This document shows, in pieces, positions 50,602 through 59,208 of a stretch of DNA of 64,000 nt (the first letter of the stretch is position 1; every line of letters starts with the position of its first letter). The notes under the pieces were generated by a model that saw only the letters and a program-made list of their open reading frames with translations, had not been told where the DNA came from and searched no databases. Position numbers and translations under genes: made by a program. The stretch comes from Aciduricibacillus chroicocephali (GTDB lineage Bacteria > Bacillota > Bacilli > Bacillales > Amphibacillaceae): positions 356,001 through 420,000 of the forward strand of contig NZ_CP129113.1 in NCBI RefSeq assembly GCF_030762805.1. Direction: 5' to 3'.

Positions 50602-51192
50602 ATGGAAGCCATACAGAAACATGAGGGGCTTGTTTACCCACTTAATCGGACGAATATTGACACGGACCAGATCATCCCTAAGCAGTTTTTGAAACGGATT
50701 GAACGTACTGGGTTTGGGGAATTCGTTTTCTACAATTGGCGATTCGATGATGACGGTAATATCCGAGAAGACTTTGATATGAATCACGAGAAGTATAAAG
50801 GTGCTTCCGTTCTCATTACAGGTGAGAACTTTGGTTGCGGTTCTTCTCGTGAACACGCACCATGGGCATTGCTTGATTACGGATTTAAAGTAATCATCGC
50901 GCCAAGCTTTGCAGATATTTTCTATAATAATGCAATGAAGAACGGCATCATTCTTATCAAGATGGATGAAGGTTTCTTGAAAGACTGGATGGATCGCGCT
51001 GAAGAAGGTGAACTCCGTCTCTTCGTTGATTTGGAAAAACAGATCATTGTTGATGAATCTGAGAACAAACGCATTTCCTTTGATATTCCTGCTCACCATA
51101 AAGAAAAGCTTCTGAATGGCTGGGATGATATCGCAATTACCATGCAGCTAGATGATAAAATTGCTGCTTATGAAAAAGCGACCGGCAAATGA
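50602..51192 (+). CDS. leuD: 3-isopropylmalate dehydratase small subunit
   Basis: The 196-residue swivelling subunit completes the LeuCD enzyme. Typical segments are PLNRTNIDTDQIIPKQFLKR and GENFGCGSSREHAPWALLDY with FADIFYNNAMKNG. AAAGGAGG precedes the ATG. Its stop overlaps the ilvA start by four bases. Confidence 0.97.
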   Translation: MEAIQKHEGLVYPLNRTNIDTDQIIPKQFLKRIERTGFGEFVFYNWRFDDDGNIREDFDMNHEKYKGASVLITGENFGCGSSREHAPWALLDYGFKVIIAPSFADIFYNNAMKNGIILIKMDEGFLKDWMDRAEEGELRLFVDLEKQIIVDESENKRISFDIPAHHKEKLLNGWDDIAITMQLDDKIAAYEKATGK

Positions 51193-52220
51193 TAAATACA
51201 ACTGGAGCAACACTACTTGAGGAGCGTGAAACCATTGGGGATTGCCTGACTGGAGAAAAAGTCCATGTGGCATTGGAGCGTTTGACACCAATAGTGCACA
51301 GGACACCATTAATTACGTCGACTACTACAAATAACATAGTCGGCAAACATGTTTATTTTAAAATGGAAAATCAGCAAAAGACGGGTGCTTTTAAGTTCAG
51401 AGGCGCCAGCTTCAAGTTAATGCAGCTGACACCAGAGCAATTAAAAAGAGGCGTTATTACTGCTTCTGCGGGCAACCATGCTCAAGGTGTTGCACATGCA
51501 GCAGCAAAGCTCGGCGTAAATGCAACGATTTTTATGTCAGAGAGTACACCGATTGCTAAGATAGAAGCAACTCGTAACTATGGCGCAAATGTAGTCCTAA
51601 CAGGGGAAACCTTCCAAGAAGCACTGGAAGCTTCATTGCAACGCCAGAAGGAAACAGGAGCTGTCTATGTCCATCCATTTGATGACTATGATATTATGGC
51701 CGGTCAAGGTACAATCGCGATGGAAATGCTAAAGCAGGAAGATCGCATTGATACAATTCTTGTTCCAATCGGTGGTGGCGGACTGATTAGCGGCATCGCT
51801 GTTGCAGCGAAGTATGTAAACCGGAACATTCGCATCATTGGTGTGCAATCAGCGAATGCGAATGCAATTTATAAAAGTTTTCATAGTAATATCGTCCAAT
51901 CGACTGATACATGTCAGACGATTGCTGAAGGAATTGCTGTAAAAACACCGGGAACACTGACATTGCCTGTCATTCGCAAATATGTCGATGATATCATCAC
52001 CGTAACAGATGAGGAGATTGCTTCTGCAATCCTTTATATGCTAGAACGGAACAAGACACTTATGGAAGGTGCGGGAGCCGCAACACTTGCTGCACTCTTT
52101 GCTTATAGCAAAGAGATCAAATCGCGCCATTGTGGATTGGTCGTAAGTGGTGGTAACATGGATATCGGAGCGATGCCGATGATCCAGCAACTCGCTCAGA
52201 AGAAAAACTTTCCCGCTTGA
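51189..52220 (+). CDS. ilvA: threonine dehydratase, short form without ACT domain
   Basis: The enzyme deaminates threonine to 2-oxobutyrate, the isoleucine precursor. The 343-residue PLP protein has the lysine motif KTGAFKFRGA, SAGNHAQGVAHAAAKLG and the phosphate loop IGGGGLISGIA. It ends where the catalytic domain ends: the C-terminal ACT-like regulatory domain of biosynthetic IlvA (about 420 residues or more) is missing, as in TdcB-type and some IlvA proteins. The ATG overlaps leuD; no good ribosome binding site precedes it, and the first 25 residues are not family-like, so a later start is possible. Position at the end of the ilv-leu operon argues for a biosynthetic role. Confidence 0.92.
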   Translation: MINTTGATLLEERETIGDCLTGEKVHVALERLTPIVHRTPLITSTTTNNIVGKHVYFKMENQQKTGAFKFRGASFKLMQLTPEQLKRGVITASAGNHAQGVAHAAAKLGVNATIFMSESTPIAKIEATRNYGANVVLTGETFQEALEASLQRQKETGAVYVHPFDDYDIMAGQGTIAMEMLKQEDRIDTILVPIGGGGLISGIAVAAKYVNRNIRIIGVQSANANAIYKSFHSNIVQSTDTCQTIAEGIAVKTPGTLTLPVIRKYVDDIITVTDEEIASAILYMLERNKTLMEGAGAATLAALFAYSKEIKSRHCGLVVSGGNMDIGAMPMIQQLAQKKNFPA

Positions 52221-52252
52221 TTAAAAGCAAAGAGAATATTGTATCAAATTTA

Positions 52253-52298
52253 AACAAGCATAATGGAGTTAAGATAAACTCCATTATGCTTGTTTTTT
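52253..52298 (+). terminator. terminator of the ilv-leu operon
   Basis: ACAAGCATAATGGAGTT pairs perfectly with AACTCCATTATGCTTGT over a six-base loop and is followed by six T. Confidence 0.95.
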
Positions 52299-52610
52299 GG
52301 CTTTAAAGATAGAAGGGAGAGTGGTTGAGAATCTGGTTGTGTATTGCTCTGCATAAAGCCTGACAAGGCCCATGACTCATTATATGTCATTAACTCGTTA
52401 TTCATTTATAAAAGGGATATATAAGACAAGCGGTGGCGCTAAGAGAAATCCATCTGGTAGGTCGCCAAGCAGGTATGTTTAATTTTAAGCTGATTCACAG
52501 AAATTCAAGGTTACGGCACTTCTTTCGAATATACTATAACCGTTTTGTTCGTTAATGGTTTCAACCTTAAAGTAGCAGGCACTCTCATACGTACAGGAAA
52601 CTCTTGGATA
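52299..52610. other. intergenic stretch with no recognised feature
   Basis: Both flanks are terminators of convergent transcription units, so this stretch should be little transcribed. I see no gene-like frame. A GGTGGCG...CGCC pairing around 52432-52466 is short and of unknown meaning. It may be a decayed gene. Confidence 0.4.
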
Positions 52611-52657
52611 AAAAAGAGCCGCAAGTCTAACATGTAATCGTTAGACTTGCGGCTCTT
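52611..52657 (-). terminator. terminator of the ltaS gene
   Basis: AAGAGCCGCAAGTCTAAC pairs perfectly with GTTAGACTTGCGGCTCTT over an eight-base loop; on the minus strand it ends with six T. Confidence 0.93.
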
Positions 52658-52669
52658 AAACTTTGTTTC

Positions 52670-54610
52670 TTATTCGCGATTCTCTACAGCCTGTTTCCCA
52701 TAAATATATTTCGTATGGTCGATCGGTTTCCAATCGTTATTTGGCTTGTAGAAACGCAGCAAATCACCATAAAGTACTTTGTCTGAAAGATCAAGTTCAT
52801 GGTGAGCTGTTTCTTTCATTTTAAGCATTTCTTCAGTCGGCTCACTGATTTTCTCGCCAGTTTGGTTGTCATAGAAGACATCTTTTACATAGCTGTATTT
52901 AGGCGTATAGAAGTTTCCATTACGCATTGGTACGAAGTCTTTATGGTCCTTGGAGAAGAGATCTGTACCGAATTGAATATAGTCTTTTGCTTTAATTCCT
53001 TGCAAGTGGAGCAATGTTGGTACTACGTCCATTTGTCCACTGTACTCATGTACAGTACCTTTGCCTTTAACACCAGGAACCTTAATCATGAGTGGTACAC
53101 GCTGTAACTGAGCTTGTTTGAAGTTCGTAATTTCTTCTCCAAGAAGCTCTGACATTGCACGCTTATGATTGTCGGAGATGCCATAATGGTCACCGTACAA
53201 CATAATAACTGAGTCATCATACAATCCGGCTTCTTTTAGATCTTTGAAGAACTGTTCTAACGATTCATCCATGTAACGTGCAGTCTGGAAGTAGCGGTCA
53301 ACAGAAGGGTCGCCAGTTTCAGCCGGGTCAATTGTTGCTTCCTTCTCATCAATGAGATAAGGATGGTGGTTTGTCAAGGTGATCAAGTGAGAATAGAATG
53401 GTTTCTTCATTGACTTCAGTAAAGGAACGGATTCTTCGAAAAATGGCTTATCTTTCAAACCATAGTTGATTACCTTGTCTTCACTCATGTCATAGTAGGA
53501 AGAATCATAGAATTCGTCAATACCTAGACGTTTGTAGACTTCATCACGATTCCAGAATGATTTGTTGTCACCATGGAAGACGGCACTTGTGTAATTGCCT
53601 TTTTCATGAAGAATTGCAGGCAATGATTGGTACGTGTTATTACCTTTTGTTACAAAAGCTGCCCCTTGCGGAAGACCATAAAGCGAGTTATCCATAATGA
53701 ATTCCGCATCAGCTGTTTTACCTTGCTCGGTTTGGTGGAAGAAGTTATCAAAGTATGTGAAATTCTGCTTTTTGTCATGAACAAGAGAGTTCAGGAACGG
53801 TGTTACTTCTTCACCATGGAGTTTGTAGTCGATCAGGAACGTTTGGAAGGACTCCAAATGAATCTTGATGATGTTTTTACCCTTAGCTTTCCCGAAGTAT
53901 TCGGCGGTTGGTTCGGCGTACTTATTCTTTGTATAGTTTTCAACTTCAGTAATGTCGCTTGAATCGGCAAGAACACGCTGTGTTGAAGTTTTTAGGTTTT
54001 GAATGCCATCATAAATGGCAAAGTTATAAGCACCAAGATATTTCACGATATAGTTACGGTCGAAAGTTCTTTTAAGCAATTGCGGACGATCAATCTCAGC
54101 CAAGCTCAAGTTGACGGTAAAGGCGATAGCACCAGTTGTCAAGAGCAAGAGCGGCTTGCGGAACTGAACACGGTCTGGAGACCATGCTTTATGTGTGCGT
54201 ACAAACAATGTAATTAAAATTACAAGGTCCAGCACATACAATAGATCGTGCCATTGAAGCAAGTCTGCGATACTGCCCCCAAGACTTCCGAAGTTGCTTG
54301 TCTGTGTCAATGTTGGCAATGTGATGAAATCGGAGTTGAACCGATAGAAGACAACGTTGGCATAGAGCAAGAAGCCCATGAACGCTTCGATGACAATAAT
54401 CCAGATTCCCGCGCGTTTTCCTTTTGCAAAAAAGGCAAGGCCCAGGAAAATTAGCGCAGAACTCAGCGGGTTAAAGAATAGCAGAAATTGCTGCATGCCA
54501 TTCTTAATGTCGAGATTAAACTCGAACAAATAGATGAAGTACGATTTAAGCCAAAGCAAAACGACTGCTACAGCAAAGAACCCCATCTTGGAAGAAAGCA
54601 TTTTCTTCAT
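52670..54610 (-). CDS. ltaS: lipoteichoic acid synthase family protein (LtaS-type sulfatase fold)
   Basis: LtaS-type enzymes polymerise glycerol phosphate from phosphatidylglycerol on the outer face of the membrane. The 646-residue protein has five N-terminal membrane helices (to about residue 200) and an extracellular alkaline-phosphatase-like domain. The nucleophile Thr299 is in GKTADAEF, and metal-site residues are in HGDNKSFWNRD and YGDHYGISDNH. Bacillus species carry several paralogues (LtaS, YfnI, YqgS, YvgJ), so the exact member is uncertain. A GTG at 54619 overlaps the ribosome binding site GAGGTG, which fits the ATG at 54610. Single gene. Confidence 0.92.
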   Translation of the reverse strand: MKKMLSSKMGFFAVAVVLLWLKSYFIYLFEFNLDIKNGMQQFLLFFNPLSSALIFLGLAFFAKGKRAGIWIIVIEAFMGFLLYANVVFYRFNSDFITLPTLTQTSNFGSLGGSIADLLQWHDLLYVLDLVILITLFVRTHKAWSPDRVQFRKPLLLLTTGAIAFTVNLSLAEIDRPQLLKRTFDRNYIVKYLGAYNFAIYDGIQNLKTSTQRVLADSSDITEVENYTKNKYAEPTAEYFGKAKGKNIIKIHLESFQTFLIDYKLHGEEVTPFLNSLVHDKKQNFTYFDNFFHQTEQGKTADAEFIMDNSLYGLPQGAAFVTKGNNTYQSLPAILHEKGNYTSAVFHGDNKSFWNRDEVYKRLGIDEFYDSSYYDMSEDKVINYGLKDKPFFEESVPLLKSMKKPFYSHLITLTNHHPYLIDEKEATIDPAETGDPSVDRYFQTARYMDESLEQFFKDLKEAGLYDDSVIMLYGDHYGISDNHKRAMSELLGEEITNFKQAQLQRVPLMIKVPGVKGKGTVHEYSGQMDVVPTLLHLQGIKAKDYIQFGTDLFSKDHKDFVPMRNGNFYTPKYSYVKDVFYDNQTGEKISEPTEEMLKMKETAHHELDLSDKVLYGDLLRFYKPNNDWKPIDHTKYIYGKQAVENRE

Positions 54611-54784
54611 GTTATTCACCTCGTTATATTACTAAAACAATTCGTACGCTAAGAACTGATTTTACCTAATTTCGTGAAGTTATGCAAGTAGTATAGGTAA
54701 TAGTTGTAAAAATATGGCATGTACAATTTCTTTTATCAACAGGGACATAACATAAATCTATGCACGAGGTGGAAGGTTCATTCT

Positions 54785-54824
54785 AAAAAAACAGCTGCCG
54801 GTATTTTCTCCGGCAGCTGTTTTG
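54785..54824 (-). terminator. terminator of the coat protein gene
   Basis: AAAACAGCTGCCGG pairs with CCGGCAGCTGTTTT over an eight-base loop. Confidence 0.9.
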
Positions 54825-54827
54825 TTT

Positions 54828-55451
54828 TTAATGAGTAGTTGTTTGAATCGGAGCGAAACCGCTCATCATGTTCTGCATGTCTTCATCCTTGAGTTGCGGA
54901 ACTTGGTAATAGCCTTTTTTGTTGGAGTAGAGGAAGACTTCATAAGCTTCTTCAATAAGGTTCGGAACACTGTCTGCGAATACGCGTCGCATTACAGGGT
55001 TTGTCGCTTCTAGAGCAGCCATTGTACAGCATGAAGCAGCTGTTTTCAGGTTGCCAAGTACGAACCCAGCAATGCATTTATCGCTAATATCCTGTACAGA
55101 AGCAGCAGGAGGTTTCGGCTGTGCTGGTTTAGTGCCATAAATTGTCAAGTTATTTGTGCCTTGATCCATATTATATACCTGTGTGGATACGGATGGCTTC
55201 TGACCAGTTTTTAGTGTTTCAATCATCGTGTTGTACAATTGCGAGTTAAACGCTTTTTGGCGCTGCATGATCCCTTTCAATTCAGGGTCTTGTACATGCT
55301 GTTCATACATCAAGCACTGTTCTAAACCGCCTGCAATCGTTCTTATCGCTTCATGGGCATCAAACATCTCATGGCCTGCATGCATGAATTGGTTTGGAAC
55401 TTGATGAGAAGTTGTCATGTTTTGCTGTTGGTTCTGGTTTTGGTTAAGCAT
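54828..55451 (-). CDS. spore coat protein, CotF family
   Basis: The 207-residue protein has a low-complexity Asn/Gln N-terminus (NQNQNQQQN), a helical coat-F segment (HAGHEMFDAHEAIRTIAGGL and EQCLMYEQHVQDPELKGIMQ) and a second helical pair (DKCIAGFVLGNLKTAASCCT) followed by GYYQVPQLKDED at the C-terminus, which is typical of CotF-like proteins. It would be made in the mother cell and placed on the spore. AAGGAGG lies ten bases before the ATG. I did not find a confident SigK or SigE promoter. Its presence shows that the organism forms endospores or descends from one that does. Confidence 0.88.
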   Translation of the reverse strand: MLNQNQNQQQNMTTSHQVPNQFMHAGHEMFDAHEAIRTIAGGLEQCLMYEQHVQDPELKGIMQRQKAFNSQLYNTMIETLKTGQKPSVSTQVYNMDQGTNNLTIYGTKPAQPKPPAASVQDISDKCIAGFVLGNLKTAASCCTMAALEATNPVMRRVFADSVPNLIEEAYEVFLYSNKKGYYQVPQLKDEDMQNMMSGFAPIQTTTH

Positions 55452-55530
55452 ATGGGCACATCCTCCTTGGAATTGTTCATCACTATTGTGGACAAAGGAA
55501 AGGTGAATATGCGATTTGTTTTGCTGGTAA

Positions 55531-55929
55531 TTATTTTCTTATTTTATTTGAAGGCAAAAATACGACGATTGAGAAGAGAAGAAAACTTAGCAACATAATA
55601 GAACCGCCGACAATGAATATGACGGTTACAACCCCTTTTGTCATCTCAAAGGGATTTAAATAATACATCCACATGCCTGCAGTAAGTCCGATAGCACCTA
55701 TGATGGCAGTTAAAGTATGTAGAAGTGCAAGAAAATTTGTCCTTGTGAAGAAAACTTTGTAGTAAACGGACCAAGCGAATAATGAAAGCCAGCCAACAAC
55801 GAGTATATGAGCATGTATTGTTTTGAATTGGTAACCACCAGATCCAGCCATATGCGATCCAATGAACGCACCAATAAGCGCAAAAAGTGCAGAGAAACGG
55901 ACTAAGTATAGAGAATAGCGATTTTCCAT
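55531..55929 (-). CDS. small four-helix membrane protein, cytochrome-oxidase-subunit-I-like fragment
   Basis: The 132-residue protein has four hydrophobic segments. The stretch TIHAHILVVGWLSLFAW between segments 1 and 2 has the His-x-His pattern seen in helix II or similar places of haem-copper oxidase subunit I and NnrS-like proteins, and some homologues are annotated as cytochrome-c oxidase-like. It is far too short for a full oxidase subunit. I do not know the function. GGAGG at seven bases fixes the ATG at 55929; the frame extends to 56064 without support. It is a single gene divergent from the gamma-glutamyltransferase homologue. Confidence 0.75.
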   Translation of the reverse strand: MENRYSLYLVRFSALFALIGAFIGSHMAGSGGYQFKTIHAHILVVGWLSLFAWSVYYKVFFTRTNFLALLHTLTAIIGAIGLTAGMWMYYLNPFEMTKGVVTVIFIVGGSIMLLSFLLFSIVVFLPSNKIRK

Positions 55930-56123
55930 TATAATTCCTCCAATTATTTTATTTATATCGTATGTAAGATATATGAACAGAAGATGAATGATTTGTAACA
56001 TATTTGAAATGGATTTATTCCGATTGGTAAAACTGGTTTTATTTTGATGGGAGCGGGAAGACACGAATAGTAGCTCGCTGCAAGATATTGAAAAAAATTA
56101 CATCTATTTGGAGGGAGAATGGT

Positions 56124-57764
56124 ATGGCAACAGAGCAAACTGGAAGCAGAAGACGTAACAAACCTGAAGACCCTAGGTACGGAAGCCCTTTCACCGCTCG
56201 AAAGGCTGCTGTCGCATCTCCTAACGGCATGGCGTCCATGGCCGGTTATAACGTTTTGCGAAAAGGAGGCAATGCAATAGATGCAATGGTTGCTGTCAAT
56301 GCGGCGCTGGGTGTTGTATTTCCTCATATGACCGGAGCGGGTGGTGATGCATTCTGGCTTGTTTATGATGCAAAGACGAAAAAACGCTATGCCCTCAATG
56401 CGAGTGGGCACTCTGCAGCAAATGTGAGCGTAGATGATTACAAAGGACAAGACAGTATTGATTCAAGAGGAGCAAGAGCGGCTATAACTGTGCCAGGAGC
56501 AATAGATGGCTGGTGTCAGGCAAATAAGCGTTTTGGTAAGATTTCTCTTAAAGAATGCCTGGAGCCGGCGATTGAACTTGCTAATAAAGGCTTTCCAGTC
56601 AGTCGATCACTTGCTAAGTTCTCCGAAAACAGACTGAACTTGCTACGTCAATATGAAACAACTGCAGAAACGTTTCTAAAAGATGGCATTGCACCTTATA
56701 TGGAAAACGAATTTATGAAAAATGAAAAGCTCGGAAAAACACTTGAAGACATTGCAAATGGTGGAAGGGATGCTTTTTATAAAGGTCCGATCGCTGATAA
56801 GATTTGCGAATTCCTAAAGAGTCAGGGAGGTTTTCTTGATAAGAAAGACTTTGAAAGTCATGAATCAAATTGGGTCGACCCTGTAGAAGTCGAATATAGA
56901 GGACGGACAGTGATTGCACCCCCACCAAACTCCGATGGAATGGCGACATTGCAAATACTCGGAATGCTTGAGAACTTCGATCCTTCAGATTGGAGCGACA
57001 ATCAAGCCTCATTTATTGATATTTTTACTCGGGCTACTGATTTCGCATTTCAGGACCGTAATCATTACCTGGACGATCCGAAATTTAACACAGTACCTAC
57101 GGATGAGTTGCTCAGTAAAGAGTATTTGGCACAACGGGCAAAAAGGATTGCTGATAAGACTGTAGGGGCTCCGGAAGTTGGAATGGCGAAAAAGGGGGAC
57201 ACGACATTCAGTTGTGCAGTCGATGAAGAAGGAAATGCTGTAGCGGTTATTCAGAGCCTTTATTGGGAATGGGGATCAGGCCTTGTTGCTGGTGACACTG
57301 GACTTCTTCTGCAAAATCGTGGAGCCTATTTTTCTTTGAATCCAGAAAGTCGTGATGAATTGAAGCCGAATAAGCGCCCAGCTCATACATTGACTTGTTC
57401 AATGGTGTTCAAGGATGACAAGCCTGAGCTCATTGTGGGAGCAATGGGCGGTGATGGCGAACCGCAGACTCAGGCAACAATCATTTCGCGTGTGGTTGAT
57501 CAGGGATATAATGTACAGCTGGCAATGGACGAACCGCGCTGGCTTCTAGGCCGATCATGGGGTTCGCCTTATAAAGGATTAAGACTTGAAGGCAGGTACA
57601 GTGAAGAACTTGTCCAAGAACTTGAGAATCTTGGTCATATCAACGTTAGCCTTGTTGAAAATTACTCGGACCTCTGTGGTCACGCACAAGCAATCCAGAT
57701 TTTTGATGACCGTCTTGAAGCTGCAGCAGATCCACGAGCAGGCGGCCTTGCTATTGGCTATTAA
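56124..57764 (+). CDS. gamma-glutamyltransferase family protein, cytoplasmic YwrD-like
   Basis: The 546-residue protein has the Ntn-hydrolase layout of gamma-glutamyltranspeptidases: AVASPNGMASMAGYNVLRKGGNAIDA at the start, the predicted self-cleavage Thr360 in KKGDTTFSCAVDEEGNAV, and the C-terminal GAMGGDGEPQTQATI. It lacks a signal peptide, and the usual TTHF motif at the cleavage site reads TTFS. Both features fit the YwrD/acylase-like branch rather than secreted Ggt. The substrate is unknown. GGAGGGAG before the ATG at 56124 fixes the start. The oxalate decarboxylase gene follows 67 bases later. Confidence 0.9.
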   Translation: MATEQTGSRRRNKPEDPRYGSPFTARKAAVASPNGMASMAGYNVLRKGGNAIDAMVAVNAALGVVFPHMTGAGGDAFWLVYDAKTKKRYALNASGHSAANVSVDDYKGQDSIDSRGARAAITVPGAIDGWCQANKRFGKISLKECLEPAIELANKGFPVSRSLAKFSENRLNLLRQYETTAETFLKDGIAPYMENEFMKNEKLGKTLEDIANGGRDAFYKGPIADKICEFLKSQGGFLDKKDFESHESNWVDPVEVEYRGRTVIAPPPNSDGMATLQILGMLENFDPSDWSDNQASFIDIFTRATDFAFQDRNHYLDDPKFNTVPTDELLSKEYLAQRAKRIADKTVGAPEVGMAKKGDTTFSCAVDEEGNAVAVIQSLYWEWGSGLVAGDTGLLLQNRGAYFSLNPESRDELKPNKRPAHTLTCSMVFKDDKPELIVGAMGGDGEPQTQATIISRVVDQGYNVQLAMDEPRWLLGRSWGSPYKGLRLEGRYSEELVQELENLGHINVSLVENYSDLCGHAQAIQIFDDRLEAAADPRAGGLAIGY

Positions 57765-57831
57765 GTTTATACAGATAGGACTTGTGGAACGGGTTATTAG
57801 ATTATTCATTTAATTGGGAGGAGATTAGTTC

Positions 57832-59013
57832 ATGACAAATAGAGAAGATTTTAACCAACATGCAAAACCTCAACCAATTCGCGGTGATAAAGGAGCTACA
57901 ATGCTTGGGCCTCGTAACCTGCAGCGTGAATTGCAAAACCCAGACATGATTATCCCCCCTGAGACAGATTCGGGGACGGTTACGAATCTGAAGTTCTCAT
58001 TTGCGGATACACATGTACGTATTCAAGAAGGAGGCTGGTCACGTGAAGTTACACAGCGTGAACTTCCAGTCTCCGATACACTCGCTGCAGTTAATATGAG
58101 GCTGAAACCGGGCGGTATTCGTGAACTTCATTGGCATAAGGAAGCTGAATGGGCTTATATGCTTGAAGGACGGGCCCGTATTACAGCGATTGATGGACAA
58201 GGACGGAGTTTTATTGATGATGTGGAGAAAGGAGACCTATGGTACTTCCCTTCAGGTATCCCACATTCCATTGTTGGTCTGGAAGAAGGATGCGAGTTTG
58301 TACTGATTTTTGATGATGGACAGTTCTCTGAGAACAGTACATTCTCCATTGCGGATTGGATTGCTCATACACCAAAAGATGTTCTAGCAGACAACTTTGG
58401 AGTTTCAGAAAGTGCATTCGACAACATGCCGGATGGAGAACTTTATATGTTCCAAGGTAAAGTACCAGGATCCATTGACCAGGAGAAACCGAAAAATTTG
58501 AATGAACCAGTTCCGAATCCTTTCAGTTTCCGGTTGAAAGACATGGATCCGATTGAATCTCAGGGCGGAAAGGTTCGAATTGCAGACTCTACGAACTTTA
58601 AAGCTTCAAAAACAATTGCAGCTGCGCTTGTTGAGGTGGAGCCTGGAGGAATTCGTGAACTGCATTGGCACCCAAACCAGGCAGAGTGGCAATATTATAT
58701 TTCAGGAAAAGCACGTATGAGTGTATTCGGAGCGGAAGGCCATGCACGTACATTTGATTATCAAGCTGGTGACGTCGGCTATGTACCATTTGCATTTGGC
58801 CACTATATCCAAAACACAGGCGATACGCCACTCGTATTCTTGGAAATGTTCAAAAGCGATCACTTTGAAGATATTTCACTTAACCAATGGATGTCTCAGA
58901 CGCCACCTGAGTTCCTCAAAGAGCATTTGCATATTAGTGATGAATTCATTGAAAAAGCATTACATGCAGACAAACAGCCAATTGTTAATTTTAATAAAAA
59001 AGAAGAACAGTAA
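57832..59013 (+). CDS. oxalate decarboxylase (bicupin, OxdC/OxdD type)
   Basis: The 393-residue protein converts oxalate to formate and CO2 at Mn(II) sites. Cupin 1 carries HWHKEAEWAYMLEGRARIT with a third His in GIPHSI; cupin 2 carries HWHPNQAEWQYYISGKARMS with GHYIQ. The lid loop reads SENST with Glu167 as proton donor, which marks decarboxylases rather than oxidases. There is no signal peptide. GGGAGGAG precedes the ATG. In B. subtilis OxdC is acid-induced and OxdD is a spore coat protein; which of the two this gene matches is not resolved. It may be cotranscribed with the upstream gene. Confidence 0.94.
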   Translation: MTNREDFNQHAKPQPIRGDKGATMLGPRNLQRELQNPDMIIPPETDSGTVTNLKFSFADTHVRIQEGGWSREVTQRELPVSDTLAAVNMRLKPGGIRELHWHKEAEWAYMLEGRARITAIDGQGRSFIDDVEKGDLWYFPSGIPHSIVGLEEGCEFVLIFDDGQFSENSTFSIADWIAHTPKDVLADNFGVSESAFDNMPDGELYMFQGKVPGSIDQEKPKNLNEPVPNPFSFRLKDMDPIESQGGKVRIADSTNFKASKTIAAALVEVEPGGIRELHWHPNQAEWQYYISGKARMSVFGAEGHARTFDYQAGDVGYVPFAFGHYIQNTGDTPLVFLEMFKSDHFEDISLNQWMSQTPPEFLKEHLHISDEFIEKALHADKQPIVNFNKKEEQ

Positions 59014-59019
59014 TAGAAG

Positions 59020-59055
59020 AAACAGGACCACTGAAAAGTTGGTCCTGTTTTTTTA
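59020..59055 (+). terminator. terminator after the oxalate decarboxylase gene
   Basis: AAACAGGACCA pairs with TGGTCCTGTTT followed by T run. Confidence 0.92.
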
Positions 59056-59068
59056 CTGGAAAATATTG

Positions 59069-59098
59069 TTGACATACTATGTGTATTAAGCATACAAT
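59069..59098 (+). promoter_or_regulatory. promoter of the GntR/ABC operon
   Basis: TTGACA (59069-59074) and TACAAT (59093-59098) are separated by 18 bases. A perfect inverted repeat overlaps the spacer and the -10. Confidence 0.7.
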
Positions 59099-59106
59099 AC
59101 ACATAG
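59077..59106. promoter_or_regulatory. perfect inverted repeat over the -10 box (GntR operator candidate)
   Basis: CTATGTGTATT (59077-59087) and AATACACATAG (59096-59106) are perfect 11-base arms around an eight-base centre. The position over the promoter suits self-repression by the GntR protein encoded next. Confidence 0.7.
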
Positions 59107-59120
59107 AGATGTATCACCTT

Positions 59121-59176
59121 GTTAATACACTTAGTTAAGGCGTTTAGTTAAAAAAATTTGCCCTGAGTGTATTAAC
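59121..59176. promoter_or_regulatory. second, widely spaced inverted repeat in the gntR leader
   Basis: GTTAATACACT (59121-59131) and AGTGTATTAAC (59166-59176) are perfect 11-base arms separated by 34 bases. They share the half-site AATACAC with the operator over the promoter. Between them TTAGTTAA occurs twice (59131-59138 and 59144-59151). Confidence 0.6.
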
Positions 59177-59208
59177 TGCTTGATACAAGAAAAGAAGGTG
59201 AGCAAATT

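Noticed and set aside
52432-52466. GGTGGCG...GTCGCC region as part of a cyclic-dinucleotide riboswitch.
   Set aside because: The conserved cores of the c-di-GMP and c-di-AMP aptamers are missing, and no gene follows on that strand.
55509-55598. A 29-codon plus-strand frame (one hydrophobic segment plus basic tail) with AAGGTG just upstream, antisense to the end of the small membrane protein gene.
   Set aside because: The spacing of the ribosome binding site is too short and most of the frame is the complement of a hydrophobic coding segment, which often gives such shadows.
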